Assembly: GCA_009841075.1 (NCBI GenBank)
Contig: VXMP01000050.1
Coordinates: 1 to 36,501 of the forward strand
DNA length: 36,501 bases
Reading direction: 5' to 3'
Source: Acidimicrobiia bacterium
GTDB taxonomy: Bacteria; Actinomycetota; Acidimicrobiia; Spongiisociales; Spongiisociaceae
Shown: positions 1 to 8,545 of the stretch, in pieces
How positions within the stretch are numbered: position 1 is the stretch's first letter
How the letters are laid out: every line of letters begins with the position of its first letter
Made by a program: the position numbers and the translations under genes
Notes under the pieces: model-generated
Told to the model about the DNA's origin: nothing
What the model saw: the letters and a program-made list of their open reading frames with translations, nothing else
Database searches by the model: none

Positions 1-132
1 TGTTCGCTCCATACAAATATGTTCCCTCAACTGCCGGGGATCCGATCGGGATACCATTCCTCTTACCCGGCCTTCGGTGCTTGGCAACCCCCTACGTATC
101 ATGAGTCCGGGACAAATTCAACCCCCTTTATC

Positions 133-154
133 GAGAACGCGAAAAAACGCTCCC
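133..154 (-). other. weak hairpin downstream of holA
   Basis: Read on the minus strand, GGGAGCG (154-148) can pair with CGTTCTC (139-133), with two G-U pairs, around a T-rich loop. It lies about 45 nt after the holA stop. The T run is in the loop and not after the stem, so it is not a classical intrinsic terminator. The rest of 1-196 shows nothing convincing, and rpsT, which often neighbours holA in Actinobacteria, is not visible here. Confidence 0.2.
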
Positions 155-196
155 AAGCACCTCTAACCGCCTCTCCACTCGGCGAATTTAAAGGGT

Positions 197-1195
197 TCAG
201 TTCCGATACCAGTAGCAGAGGGAGATGGTGAGACGCTCCAGGGTGAGCAGGTGGGTTTCGGGTGGCCGGCTCTTGAGGATGGCGTCCGCCCGCCTCACGC
301 CGTCGATGGCCTTGGACAGGTTTTCGGTTGATAAGGTACGTCCGATTTTCCACGCCATCGAAGTGGGATAGGCGTCCGGTTTGCTGCCGATCCATTTGGC
401 AAAGGTGCCTATGTCGGATGCCGCCGCCGCCAGGGCACATTTACGCAGATGGTTTTCGATCCCCGCCACCAGTAACAGGGGGTGACTGTGGGTGAGCAGA
501 TCTTTGAGAAGATGAAGGGCGTCGTCTACCGAGCCGTTCTCTATCGCCCGGGTGAGCTTCCAGATCGGCTGGTCCGGCGAGTTACGGAACCGCTCCAGGA
601 TCAGGCGGTCGGTGATCGGGCCGTCGACTCCGGTCAGCTGATCCAAGGCGTTATCTATCGCGTCCAGGTCGGACCCGAAGCGGCGCACCAGAGCCTGTCT
701 GGCGTTGGTATCCAGACGTAGCCCTCTGCTGCGGGCCGCCGAGGTGATCCACTGCATGGCGTCGTTATCCCTCAGCTTGGATACCCGTATCACTTCGGCG
801 TTCTTCTTGACGAAGGCGGCCAAAGGCGAGGGCAAGGCCCCGCCGGTTACCAGAACCACCTTTTGGCTGTCCCCGCCGGGTTGGGCGAACAGCTCGGCCA
901 GGGCACGGGCTTCCTCCGCCAGGAGCTGATGGGCGTCCATGACCAACACGCCGGTTCCTCCGCCGAACAGCGACCCGGACTGGATGGCCGGCACGATAGG
1001 TGCCACCTCAGGGCGTAGGTTTCCTTCTCCGCCCATCGACTCTCCTCGGCCGGGTACATCGATCCGGATTACCTCCGAGCGGGCGATTTTGGCCGCTTTG
1101 AACACCTGGTCGGCCCGATCCAGCAGGCTCCGGCGTTCGCCCGTGCCAGGTTCTTTTGGGCCGCTGATATGGACGAACGGTTTTATAGGTTCCAA
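197..1195 (-). CDS. holA: DNA polymerase III, delta subunit (clamp-loader)
   Basis: 332 aa. HolA is the clamp-loader subunit that opens the beta sliding clamp at the replication fork. The whole-length pattern fits the family: an N-terminal AAA+-like part with the strand VLVMDAH and a following VVLVTGG, a middle helical part (SDLDAIDNALDQL), and a C-terminal collar region with LLKDLLTHSHPLLLVAGIENHLRK. The length is normal for the family. The start is TTG and overlaps the end of the upstream SDR gene by 13 nt, which suggests translational coupling. Last gene of the minus-strand leuS-comEA-comEC-SDR-holA run. comEC-holA adjacency is usual in Actinobacteria; here an SDR gene separates them. The family call is firm, the exact start less so. 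Confidence 0.93.
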   Translation of the reverse strand: MEPIKPFVHISGPKEPGTGERRSLLDRADQVFKAAKIARSEVIRIDVPGRGESMGGEGNLRPEVAPIVPAIQSGSLFGGGTGVLVMDAHQLLAEEARALAELFAQPGGDSQKVVLVTGGALPSPLAAFVKKNAEVIRVSKLRDNDAMQWITSAARSRGLRLDTNARQALVRRFGSDLDAIDNALDQLTGVDGPITDRLILERFRNSPDQPIWKLTRAIENGSVDDALHLLKDLLTHSHPLLLVAGIENHLRKCALAAAASDIGTFAKWIGSKPDAYPTSMAWKIGRTLSTENLSKAIDGVRRADAILKSRPPETHLLTLERLTISLCYWYRN

Positions 1196-1935
1196 CCCCC
1201 TCCCACCTGGATGAACGAGCCGGTGGTATAGCCGGCCTGATCGCTGAGCAGGTAGTTGACCGCCGCCAGGATGTCTTCGGCGGTTCCGTGCCTGCCCGCC
1301 GGTATATCGGCTGCCGGGGGCAAGGGTTCGGAATTGTCCAAGACGCCGGGCAGGAGGGCGTTGACGGTAACGCTATGTTCCGCCTCTGCCCGGGCCATGG
1401 TCTTGGTGATCATCAGCACCCCCATCTTGCCGATGTGATAGGGAAGGGTGCGGGGCCGGGCGGTGATCCGATCCGCCCCGGCGTCGGAGATATTGATAAT
1501 TCGGCCTGCCTGTCTACGCAGCATAGGAAGCATGGCCTGCGACACATAAAAGGTGGCCGAGGCGGTGGACGCCAACTGATCTTCCCATTCGTCGGTTGTC
1601 AGACGGCGATAGTCCTTGAAAACGAAGCCACCGGCGTTGTTGATCAGTACGTCAAGGCCGCCCAACTCGGCTTGGATGGTTTCGGCCAGGAGCTCCACCT
1701 GATGAGTATCTGTCACATCGCAGCGGACCGGTAGCGCCGTTCCGGATCGTTCCCGTATGGTTCGGGCCAATCGGGTGGCCGAGGCCTGATCGGAGCGATA
1801 GTTGATGACAATCGTATGTCCCTGGTCGGCCAGATGGTAGGCCAAAGAGGCACCCAGGCCAGGCTTCCCATCCCCGGGCCACCTACCGACTCCGGTGATC
1901 AAAATTCGTTTCGGCTCATTCGCGGCGACCATCAC
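1183..1935 (-). CDS. short-chain dehydrogenase/reductase, FolM/pteridine-reductase-like
   Basis: About 250 aa; starts at GTG 1935 or the adjacent ATG 1932. Rossmann-fold NAD(P)-binding oxidoreductase. Visible are a glycine-rich loop that is longer than usual (TGVGRWPGDGKPGLG), the NNAG motif, and a YxxxK pair (YHIGK). The position normally held by the catalytic Ser reads NISD, so Asp takes its place, as in pteridine reductase PTR1 and FolM-type enzymes. The INYRSD stretch after strand 2 and the C-terminal end TTGSFIQVGGGW also resemble that group. A role in pterin or dihydrofolate reduction is inference; it could be another SDR with a divergent active site. It lies 27 nt after comEC and overlaps holA, so it is probably co-transcribed with both. 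Confidence 0.82.
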   Translation of the reverse strand: MMVAANEPKRILITGVGRWPGDGKPGLGASLAYHLADQGHTIVINYRSDQASATRLARTIRERSGTALPVRCDVTDTHQVELLAETIQAELGGLDVLINNAGGFVFKDYRRLTTDEWEDQLASTASATFYVSQAMLPMLRRQAGRIINISDAGADRITARPRTLPYHIGKMGVLMITKTMARAEAEHSVTVNALLPGVLDNSEPLPPAADIPAGRHGTAEDILAAVNYLLSDQAGYTTGSFIQVGGGWNL

Positions 1936-1962
1936 GAACGATCGTAGCCACCTTTGGGGCGG

Positions 1963-4071
1963 TTAACCCGTCGAGTCCCCGCTCGGGAAGCCGACCACCA
2001 CGTCTCCTTCCAGGTCGGTGCGCCTTATCTCCATGCCCGCCTCTTCCAAAATGTCCAACAGTTCGGCGGAAGGATGGCCGAACCGGTTGGGGCCGACGCT
2101 TACCACCGCAACGGAGGCACCGGTCTTGACCAACCAGTCCGGATCGGAGGTGGCGGCACCCTGATGGGGAACCTTCAGCACCTCCACCTGAGGTGGATCC
2201 ATTTCGGACTGCGCAAAGACCTCCATATCGCCGGACAGAAAAACCCGGCCCCGACCCAGGGTGGCCCGGATCACCAGCGACTGATCGTTCAGCGAGGCGT
2301 AGCGGCGGATCGGCCCCAGGACTTCCAGGCCGACCGACCCGATCCGATGGTTTCCCAAAGGGGGAACGGTCACCCGGGTGCGGGTTCGCAGGTCTTCGAT
2401 CAGGCGCAGATACTGCTCGGATTGACCTGGAAAGGGGGCGTACCAGACCTGTCCGATATGGAGTGATCCGACCATTTCGATCAGGCCGCCATAATGATCG
2501 AAATGAGCGTGGGACAGGATCAGAAGGTCGATGGCCGACACATCGAATCTGGCCAGACCTTCCCGAAGCAGGGTGCTGTCGCTGCCCCCATCGATCAGAA
2601 CGGTCTCGCCCTGCTCCCCTAGAAGGAGGAGAGAGTCACCCTGTCCCACGTCCAGGGCCACGAACGCCGGACGGGTGGGGGAACCCGAAAACTGGAAGAA
2701 GGGGAAGGAGGCCGCCGTCAACAGGCACACCCCCAGGCTTCCGGCCAGAAGCGCATAGGGACGAAGCCGTTTGGAGGTAACCGCAGTAGCCCCCAACCCG
2801 ATCAGGATGAGAGTGGCGATCCAGCCGATCCGAGGAAAACCGGAAAAGAAACCGGCGATAGCCAACACTCCCCTGGCGAGAAATGCACCCACCCCTATCA
2901 GCGGATCCAAACCGATCACGGTTCCGACTCCGGCCAGACCGGTCGCCCCTACCACCAGCGGGGCCGACAGGACGTTGGCGACCGGTGACCAGAGCGGTAG
3001 CTCCCCGAAGGTGGCCAGCAGGATCGGTGCCACCGCCAGCTGAGCACCGCAGGCCGCGCCGATGGACAGCGCCAACCAGCTCGGTTTCAGGCCGGTGAAC
3101 CAGCCGGTACCCACCATCACCCCGATGGTGGCGGCTACCGAAAGCTGAAAACCTAAACTGAAGGCCAGTTGCGGGGCGAGCAGGAGCAGGCCCCCCACAC
3201 CCACGCCGATCACCTTCCAGATGTCAGGACGCAGGCCGAGGGGGCGGGCGATCAAAATCAGCCCGGCCATGGCTGCTGCCCGCAACACCGACGGGTCGGG
3301 CCCTACCAGCAGAACAAAGAAGGCCAGACCGGCCAGACCCAGGACGGCCCGGCGAACCGAAGACCAACCCAATGGGCCTGCCACCAGGAACAATGCACCC
3401 AAGAACAAGGCTACGTTGCTGCCCGAGACCGCCACGTAGTGGGAAAGCCCGGACCTTCTCATGCTTTCTTCCTCCCACTCCGACAAATGGGAGGTGTCGC
3501 CTATGAGGAAACCGGCCAGTAGCGCTCGGCCTGAATCAGCCTCGGGAACCAGACGACGGAGGATGAGAGAACGCGCCGAGCCTGCCTGTCGGTTCATCCA
3601 GCCCATCTGATCGGGAGCGGGCCGGCTCGCAACCGCCGAACCCTGCCATACCACCGGACGACGGGCACCCGAGCCGTAGGGATCGCCGGTGGGGGTCATG
3701 GTCGTCTCCACCCACCGGCGATCTGATCGAGACCAGCCGAGGACGTCGCCTCGTAGCCAACCCGCCGGACCGTCCCATGACGAGGTAACCCCGTCGCGCT
3801 CGACTGCCCGGGCCTTGACCAGCACCGACCCGTTCCCCGGTCGTCCGGAGGGCTCCGTCAAGGTCTCCACCAATATTTTCACCGGACCGGATGGCAGGTC
3901 GGTGCGGGCGATCATCTCGTGACGGACATCCAGTAATAGTCCGCCGACGGCACCCAAGGCGACCAACCCCACCATCAGGGCGACCGGTACTTTTCTTAAG
4001 GCAGCGGCCCCGGCGGCCGCCAAAAGTCCCACCAATATGACCGCCCATCCCCACCTGAGGCCCGCCACCAC
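1963..4071 (-). CDS. comEC: ComEC/Rec2 DNA-uptake channel protein
   Basis: 702 aa polytopic membrane protein thought to conduct single-stranded DNA across the membrane during transformation. Order of parts: two N-terminal membrane segments, a soluble OB-like region (about residues 45-170), a multi-span competence domain beginning near GRALLAGFLIGDTS and ending near residue 450, and a C-terminal metallo-beta-lactamase-like domain with VALDVGQGDS and the metal motif HAHFDH. The length suits a full three-domain ComEC. The start is GTG 4071; the frame stays open upstream with hydrophobic codons but no ATG, GTG or TTG before the comEA stop. It follows comEA by 62 nt, so the DNA receptor and channel are paired. 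No other competence genes are in the window, so active transformation cannot be judged. Confidence 0.93.
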   Translation of the reverse strand: MVAGLRWGWAVILVGLLAAAGAAALRKVPVALMVGLVALGAVGGLLLDVRHEMIARTDLPSGPVKILVETLTEPSGRPGNGSVLVKARAVERDGVTSSWDGPAGWLRGDVLGWSRSDRRWVETTMTPTGDPYGSGARRPVVWQGSAVASRPAPDQMGWMNRQAGSARSLILRRLVPEADSGRALLAGFLIGDTSHLSEWEEESMRRSGLSHYVAVSGSNVALFLGALFLVAGPLGWSSVRRAVLGLAGLAFFVLLVGPDPSVLRAAAMAGLILIARPLGLRPDIWKVIGVGVGGLLLLAPQLAFSLGFQLSVAATIGVMVGTGWFTGLKPSWLALSIGAACGAQLAVAPILLATFGELPLWSPVANVLSAPLVVGATGLAGVGTVIGLDPLIGVGAFLARGVLAIAGFFSGFPRIGWIATLILIGLGATAVTSKRLRPYALLAGSLGVCLLTAASFPFFQFSGSPTRPAFVALDVGQGDSLLLLGEQGETVLIDGGSDSTLLREGLARFDVSAIDLLILSHAHFDHYGGLIEMVGSLHIGQVWYAPFPGQSEQYLRLIEDLRTRTRVTVPPLGNHRIGSVGLEVLGPIRRYASLNDQSLVIRATLGRGRVFLSGDMEVFAQSEMDPPQVEVLKVPHQGAATSDPDWLVKTGASVAVVSVGPNRFGHPSAELLDILEEAGMEIRRTDLEGDVVVGFPSGDSTG

Positions 4072-4133
4072 TCCGATCCAGAACGATCCGGCACCGACCA
4101 GGAACAGCCTGGCCTGGGAATCAGGCAGACGGC

Positions 4134-4796
4134 CTATCGGTTTACCGTGGCGTAGTCGCGCATTCCGGCCAGCTTGGCCTCACCGATACCGGAAACGTCG
4201 AGAAGGTCTTCCATGCTCCGGAAGGGGCCGTGTTTCTCCCGGTAGGTGACGATGCGCTCGGCCAACACCTCCCCCACTCCCGGGATTCTGGTGAGGGCCT
4301 GGCGATCGGCCTGGTTCAGATCAATCGGATATCCTGATGCTTCGGTCTGGGAACCGACAGTAGGGGTATCGCCGTTCCAAGGCACTATCAGCTGCATACC
4401 GTCTGTGACCGGACGGGCCAGGTTGACCAGATGAAGTCCCGAACCGGCCCGGGCTCCACCCGCCTCGGCGATGGCGTCCGCTACCCGACTGCCTTCGGGT
4501 AACACCACCAACCCCGGCGAGACCACCGCACCCGAAACGTGCACGGTCAACCCGGCCGGCTCAGGAGCAACCGGAGGGATCGGATCAGGGTTGGGGATTA
4601 CAACGGGGAATGCCGGGGCTACCACCTCCGGCGGAGGGTCGGAGGGTAGATACCAGATACCCATACCCACCGCCAGCACCGCACCCAACACCCCCACCAA
4701 GATAGGGCCACGGCGCGGGGTAGGTCGATATCTGATCGGCCAGGTTCGGCCCGGGTCGGCCAACTCCTGAATCGGTTCGCGTGGTTCTGAATCCAT
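4134..4796 (-). CDS. comEA: ComEA-like helix-hairpin-helix DNA receptor
   Basis: 220 aa. Membrane-anchored DNA-binding protein that passes captured DNA to ComEC. Seen in order: a cytoplasmic N-terminus, one membrane span (about residues 31-50), a Pro/Val-rich linker, an SLBB domain (VHVSGAVVSPGLV...ADAIAEAGG), and two C-terminal helix-hairpin-helix motifs (IPGVGEVLAERI and VSGIGEAKLAGM) that bind the DNA backbone. Starts at ATG 4796, 112 nt after the leuS stop. No Shine-Dalgarno sequence is visible before it. Directly followed by comEC. The domain order is the standard one for Gram-positive ComEA. Confidence 0.93.
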   Translation of the reverse strand: MDSEPREPIQELADPGRTWPIRYRPTPRRGPILVGVLGAVLAVGMGIWYLPSDPPPEVVAPAFPVVIPNPDPIPPVAPEPAGLTVHVSGAVVSPGLVVLPEGSRVADAIAEAGGARAGSGLHLVNLARPVTDGMQLIVPWNGDTPTVGSQTEASGYPIDLNQADRQALTRIPGVGEVLAERIVTYREKHGPFRSMEDLLDVSGIGEAKLAGMRDYATVNR

Positions 4797-4908
4797 AGTT
4801 CATAGGACTACGTACCAAGAAATCGAACCCTCGGCAACCCCCTTTTATGAACCGGTTGTCGTTCTAAGCCGGGGGTTAGGAGAATGCCGAAAAAACGGGA
4901 TTGGTCGC

Positions 4909-7659
4909 CTAGACCACCAGGTTGAGCAGTTTGGGGCGGCGGTCTATCACTCGGCGGATTTCGCCGTCTTCTACGTGTCGGGCGACGTTGCGTTGGTTGA
5001 GTGCCAGATCCAGAGCGTCTTCTGAGGAGATTTCCACCGGAACCTCGATTCGGGCGCGTACCTTGCCGTTGACCTGTACCACCATGGTCACCAGCTCTTC
5101 GGCGGCGGCTTCCTCGTCTACCTCCGGCCAGGGCTGGAGGTGGATGCTGGTGGGATGACCTAGGTGGTTCCAAACCTCCTCGGTCACATGAGGGGCGATC
5201 GGGGCCAGCAGAAGCAACAGGATTTGTAGGGTCTCCTGCCAGGCTGCGGAGGTTACGTTGCGGGCGGACCAGGCTTGCTCCATGGCGTTGCGGAGCTTCA
5301 TCAGCTCGGCCACCGCCGTGTTCCACGAAAACGACTCCAGATCATCCCCCACCTTGATTATGGCGGCATGGGCTTGGCGGCGAAGCGCCCGGGTGGCGGC
5401 CTCATCGATCATATCCGGGTGGTATTCGGCCCGACCCAGGTTCCATACATCGGCGATGAAGCGCTCCGCCCCCCGCATCCCTCGGCTATCCCAGGGGCCA
5501 CCTTTTTCCCATTCGAAGGCGAACATCAGGTAGGTGCGGACCGTGTCGGCACCGTATTTTTCCACCAAATCATCCGGGTTGACCACGTTCCCCCGGGATT
5601 TGGACATGCGTTGGACGCCGATTCGATGGCGGAGCTGGTTGACCGTGTTGGTTCCTTCGATAGAAGGAACATCGACCGTGGCAGCTTCGGCCAACCGAAC
5701 GGTTATCGGGTCCTCGTCATCATTCGGGGAGGCAATGGTCAGCACCTTTTCGGTGCGTCCCAGCAGCTCGCCCACCAGCCGGCCATCTTCCCAAAAAGAG
5801 GGGTGGGAACCTGTGGTGACCACCTGCACCGAATCGGCCACCCAATCCTCGTCCTGGCGACGGACGGTTACCAGCACCTGATCCCCGCGCCGCTCCTCGC
5901 CCAGCACCTGGCCCTGGTTGCGCAGCATCAGCATCGGCTCGTCGAAAAGCCCGTTCGGATCCCGGCCATGGGAGGACATCACCTGTTTGGCATCGTCGAA
6001 GCATCCCATATCTCGGAGGGCCTTGGTGAAAAACCTGGTATAGAGCAGGTGCATCACCGCGTGCTCGGCCCCGCCGGTGTAGGTGTCGACCGGCAGCCAG
6101 TAGGCCGCCTCCTCGGGATCGAAGGGGGCGTAATCGCATCCCGGGCTCAGGTAGCGGAGCTGATACCAGGAGGAACACATGAAGGTGTCCATCGTGTCGG
6201 TCTCCCGAACCGCCGCCTCTCCCTTCGAATCTGTGGTCTTGAGGAAGGGGTCGTGGGTCAGGAGCGGGCTGGGACCGGTGGTCTTGAACTCGACCTCTTC
6301 GGGTAGCTCCACCGGCAAATCCTCGTCCGACACCAGCTCGATGGTCCCGTCTTGGCAGTAGATGACCGGAATCGGTGAACCCCAGTAGCGCTGCCGGCTG
6401 ATCAGCCAGTCCCGCAGCCGATACTGGACGGCGGCCTCACCGTGCCCGTGGGTTTGGAGCCAGTCGATCATGGCCGGCTTGGCCTCGGCGATATACAGGC
6501 CGTCCAGGAAATCGGAGTTGATGGAGGGGCCGTCCCCTTCGTATGCCTTCCCCTCGAAATCGTCCGGTGGCTGGACGGTGTGCACCACCGGAAGCCCGTA
6601 TCTATCGGCAAACTCCCAGTCGCGGGTGTCCTCGCCCGGGACGGCCATGATGGCACCGGTTCCATAGCTCATCAGCACGTAATCGGCGATCCAGACCGGA
6701 ATCTCGCCGCCGGTGACCGGATTGAGGGCGTAGCCGCCGGTGAAGACCCCGTGTTTTTCCCTGGTGAGATCGGTTCGCTGGAGCTCGGAGCGGCGGGCGG
6801 CCTGGTCTCGGTAGTTACGCACTTCTTCGGCCTGATCCGAGGTGGCCAGCACGTCGACCAACGGATGTTCGGGCGAGAGCACCATGAAGGTAGCTCCGTG
6901 CAGGGTGTCCGGTCGGGTGGTGAAGACCTCGATCGGCTCGGCACCCTCCACCGGAAACCTGACCCGAGCCCCCGGAGATCGTCCGATCCAGTTGGTCTGC
7001 ATGGCCTTGATCGGCTCGGGCCAGTCCAGACCGGAAAAGTCCAGCAGCTCCTCGACGTAGTCGGTGATGCGGAAGAACCACTGCTCCATCATGCGCTGAA
7101 TCACCGGCTGACCGGTCCGTTCGTCCTTCCCGTCTATCACCTGCTCGTTGGCGAGCACGGTTTGGAGGGTGGGCGACCAGTTGACCAGCGCCTCACCCCG
7201 ATAGGCCAGGCCCGCTTCGTGCAGCCTGGAAAAGAACCATTCCGTCCAGCGGTAATACTCGGGCGTACAGGAAACCGCCTCCCGCTCCCAGTCGATCATG
7301 GTTCCCATCGACCGGAGCTGGCCTCGCATCCGTTCGATATTGGCGTAGGTCCACTTCCAGGGGTGGATGTTGTTCTGAACCGCGGCGTTCTCGGCCGGTA
7401 GGCCGAAGGCGTCGAAACCCATCGGGAACAACACGTTGTAGCCCTTCATGCGCAGGTAGCGGGCTCGGGCATCCGAGGGGGTCATGGCGTACCAGTGTCC
7501 GATGTGGAGGTCGCCGCTCGGATAGGGCAGCATGGTCAGGGCGTAGTGCTTGGGACGGTCCCAAGCCACCTGGGATCGGTAGAGGCCGGTCTCCTCCCAA
7601 ACCTTCTGCCAGTGGGCCTCCACCTGACGATGGTCGTATCCGCGGGTTCTCTTGGTCAC
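4909..7659 (-). CDS. leuS: leucyl-tRNA synthetase
   Basis: Class Ia aminoacyl-tRNA synthetase that charges tRNA-Leu. 916 aa from GTG 7659. The HIGH signature is LHIGHW, the KMSKS loop is MSKSRGN, and a CP1 editing domain lies between them, containing the conserved threonine-rich stretch TTRPDTLHGATF. The C-terminal end (VQVNGKVRARIEVP) is typical of LeuRS. An in-frame ATG at 7698 would add 13 residues, but that start falls almost in the promoter of the divergent gene. A TAGAAT box ends 7 nt before GTG 7659, which suits a leaderless transcript, and the shorter N-terminus matches the family better. First gene of the leuS-comEA-comEC-SDR-holA run. Confidence 0.96.
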   Translation of the reverse strand: MTKRTRGYDHRQVEAHWQKVWEETGLYRSQVAWDRPKHYALTMLPYPSGDLHIGHWYAMTPSDARARYLRMKGYNVLFPMGFDAFGLPAENAAVQNNIHPWKWTYANIERMRGQLRSMGTMIDWEREAVSCTPEYYRWTEWFFSRLHEAGLAYRGEALVNWSPTLQTVLANEQVIDGKDERTGQPVIQRMMEQWFFRITDYVEELLDFSGLDWPEPIKAMQTNWIGRSPGARVRFPVEGAEPIEVFTTRPDTLHGATFMVLSPEHPLVDVLATSDQAEEVRNYRDQAARRSELQRTDLTREKHGVFTGGYALNPVTGGEIPVWIADYVLMSYGTGAIMAVPGEDTRDWEFADRYGLPVVHTVQPPDDFEGKAYEGDGPSINSDFLDGLYIAEAKPAMIDWLQTHGHGEAAVQYRLRDWLISRQRYWGSPIPVIYCQDGTIELVSDEDLPVELPEEVEFKTTGPSPLLTHDPFLKTTDSKGEAAVRETDTMDTFMCSSWYQLRYLSPGCDYAPFDPEEAAYWLPVDTYTGGAEHAVMHLLYTRFFTKALRDMGCFDDAKQVMSSHGRDPNGLFDEPMLMLRNQGQVLGEERRGDQVLVTVRRQDEDWVADSVQVVTTGSHPSFWEDGRLVGELLGRTEKVLTIASPNDDEDPITVRLAEAATVDVPSIEGTNTVNQLRHRIGVQRMSKSRGNVVNPDDLVEKYGADTVRTYLMFAFEWEKGGPWDSRGMRGAERFIADVWNLGRAEYHPDMIDEAATRALRRQAHAAIIKVGDDLESFSWNTAVAELMKLRNAMEQAWSARNVTSAAWQETLQILLLLLAPIAPHVTEEVWNHLGHPTSIHLQPWPEVDEEAAAEELVTMVVQVNGKVRARIEVPVEISSEDALDLALNQRNVARHVEDGEIRRVIDRRPKLLNLVV

Positions 7660-7666
7660 GTCTGCG

Positions 7667-7672
7667 ATTCTA
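7667..7672 (-). promoter_or_regulatory. leuS -10 box (leaderless promoter candidate)
   Basis: TAGAAT on the minus strand ends 7 nt before the proposed GTG start of leuS at 7659, so transcription would begin at or next to the start codon. No good -35 hexamer is visible. It lies back to back with the candidate promoter of the divergent amidotransferase gene. Confidence 0.45.
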
Positions 7673-7699
7673 TTCCACCCGTTCGGTTTTCCTGCCATC

Positions 7700-7705
7700 T
7701 ACCCT
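7700..7705 (+). promoter_or_regulatory. -10 box of the PuuD-like gene (leaderless candidate)
   Basis: TACCCT fits the actinobacterial TANNNT box and ends 8 nt before the ATG at 7714. There is no Shine-Dalgarno sequence. It lies within 40 nt of the leuS -10 box, so the two promoters probably share or compete for the same DNA. Confidence 0.38.
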
Positions 7706-7713
7706 TTGAGGCT

Positions 7714-8454
7714 ATGCGTTCAAAGCCGGTGGTGGCGGTAACCACCTGGGAGAGGGATATGCGGGCGGTGCCCATGCTCGAGGATCGTATCCACAGCGTA
7801 GACCACCTGTATACCAGGGCAGTTCGGGAGGCCGGTGCCCTTCCGATGCTGGTAGGCCGGATGAAGCCGGAGGAGGCGGAAGCGATGATCGACCGGGTGG
7901 ACGGGGTGGTGATAACCGGAGGCCCCGACCTTGACCCGGAGCTGTACGAACAGGAAATTACCGCCTCCGTGGAAATAAACCGCAAAAACGACGACCGTGA
8001 CATCGCCCTGATTCTGGAGGCGAAGCGGCGGGATATGCCGCTGCTGGGGATATGTCGCGGCCTACAGGCCGTCAACGTAGCCCTGGGCGGCGAGCTCCAC
8101 CAGCACTGCCTGTCGGAGGGACATCCCTACCATCCCGACCTCTCGTCCGACGATGAGGAGCGGGCGGCCTTTAGGCATGAGGTACGGTTAACCCCCGACT
8201 CCCGCCTCAGAGCCCTGTACGGAGCAGATAAACGATGGGTCAACTCCCTCCATCACCAGTCCATCTCCCGCCTGGCAGACGGCCTGGAAGTGGTGGCGAA
8301 AACCCCGGACGGAGAGATCGAAGCAGTCGAAAGCACCGAAAAATGGCCGATGCTCTCGGTCCAATGGCATCCAGAAAGAATGAAACCCGAAGCAGAGCAA
8401 CCCCTTTTCAAAGGATTCGTAGACGACGCCGTCGCCTATTCACTCCGAACCTAA
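7714..8454 (+). CDS. class I glutamine amidotransferase, PuuD / peptidase C26 family
   Basis: 246 aa from ATG 7714. The frame is open further upstream, but the family N-terminus (KPVVAVTTWE) begins here. Visible are the oxyanion and substrate segment (VVITGGPDLDPELY), the nucleophile elbow LGICRGLQAVNVALGG with the catalytic Cys, and the His-Glu pair in QWHPE. Members such as PuuD hydrolyse gamma-glutamyl-GABA in putrescine breakdown; many homologues have no known substrate, and no putrescine genes lie near, so only the family is claimed. Divergent from leuS. The fic gene follows after 78 nt but has its own promoter. Confidence 0.88.
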   Translation: MRSKPVVAVTTWERDMRAVPMLEDRIHSVDHLYTRAVREAGALPMLVGRMKPEEAEAMIDRVDGVVITGGPDLDPELYEQEITASVEINRKNDDRDIALILEAKRRDMPLLGICRGLQAVNVALGGELHQHCLSEGHPYHPDLSSDDEERAAFRHEVRLTPDSRLRALYGADKRWVNSLHHQSISRLADGLEVVAKTPDGEIEAVESTEKWPMLSVQWHPERMKPEAEQPLFKGFVDDAVAYSLRT

Positions 8455-8499
8455 AGGATTCGCCGAATCCACTAACTCAACCGGGCCGGGGCGGTTGGG

Positions 8500-8545
8500 T
8501 GCGGAGAATGTCGCCTATAATCTCCGCACATTATGCGGCGATTAT
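8500..8545 (+). promoter_or_regulatory. fic promoter embedded in three copies of a 12-bp operator-like motif
   Basis: A consensus TATAAT (8516-8521) sits 11 nt before the fic ATG. Overlapping it is the inverted repeat ATAATCTCCGCA (8517-8528), 5-nt spacer, TGCGGCGATTAT (8534-8545), with one mismatch in 12. A third copy, TGCGGAGAATGT, lies at 8500-8511. A repressor bound here would cover both the -10 box and the start codon. The C-terminal winged-helix-like region of the Fic protein itself is a candidate binder. Confidence 0.6.

Noticed and set aside
5275-7401. Long open frames on the plus strand opposite leuS (up to about 340 codons)
   Set aside because: They are antisense to a clear synthetase gene, have no recognisable domains, and are expected in GC-rich DNA where the reverse frame lacks stops.
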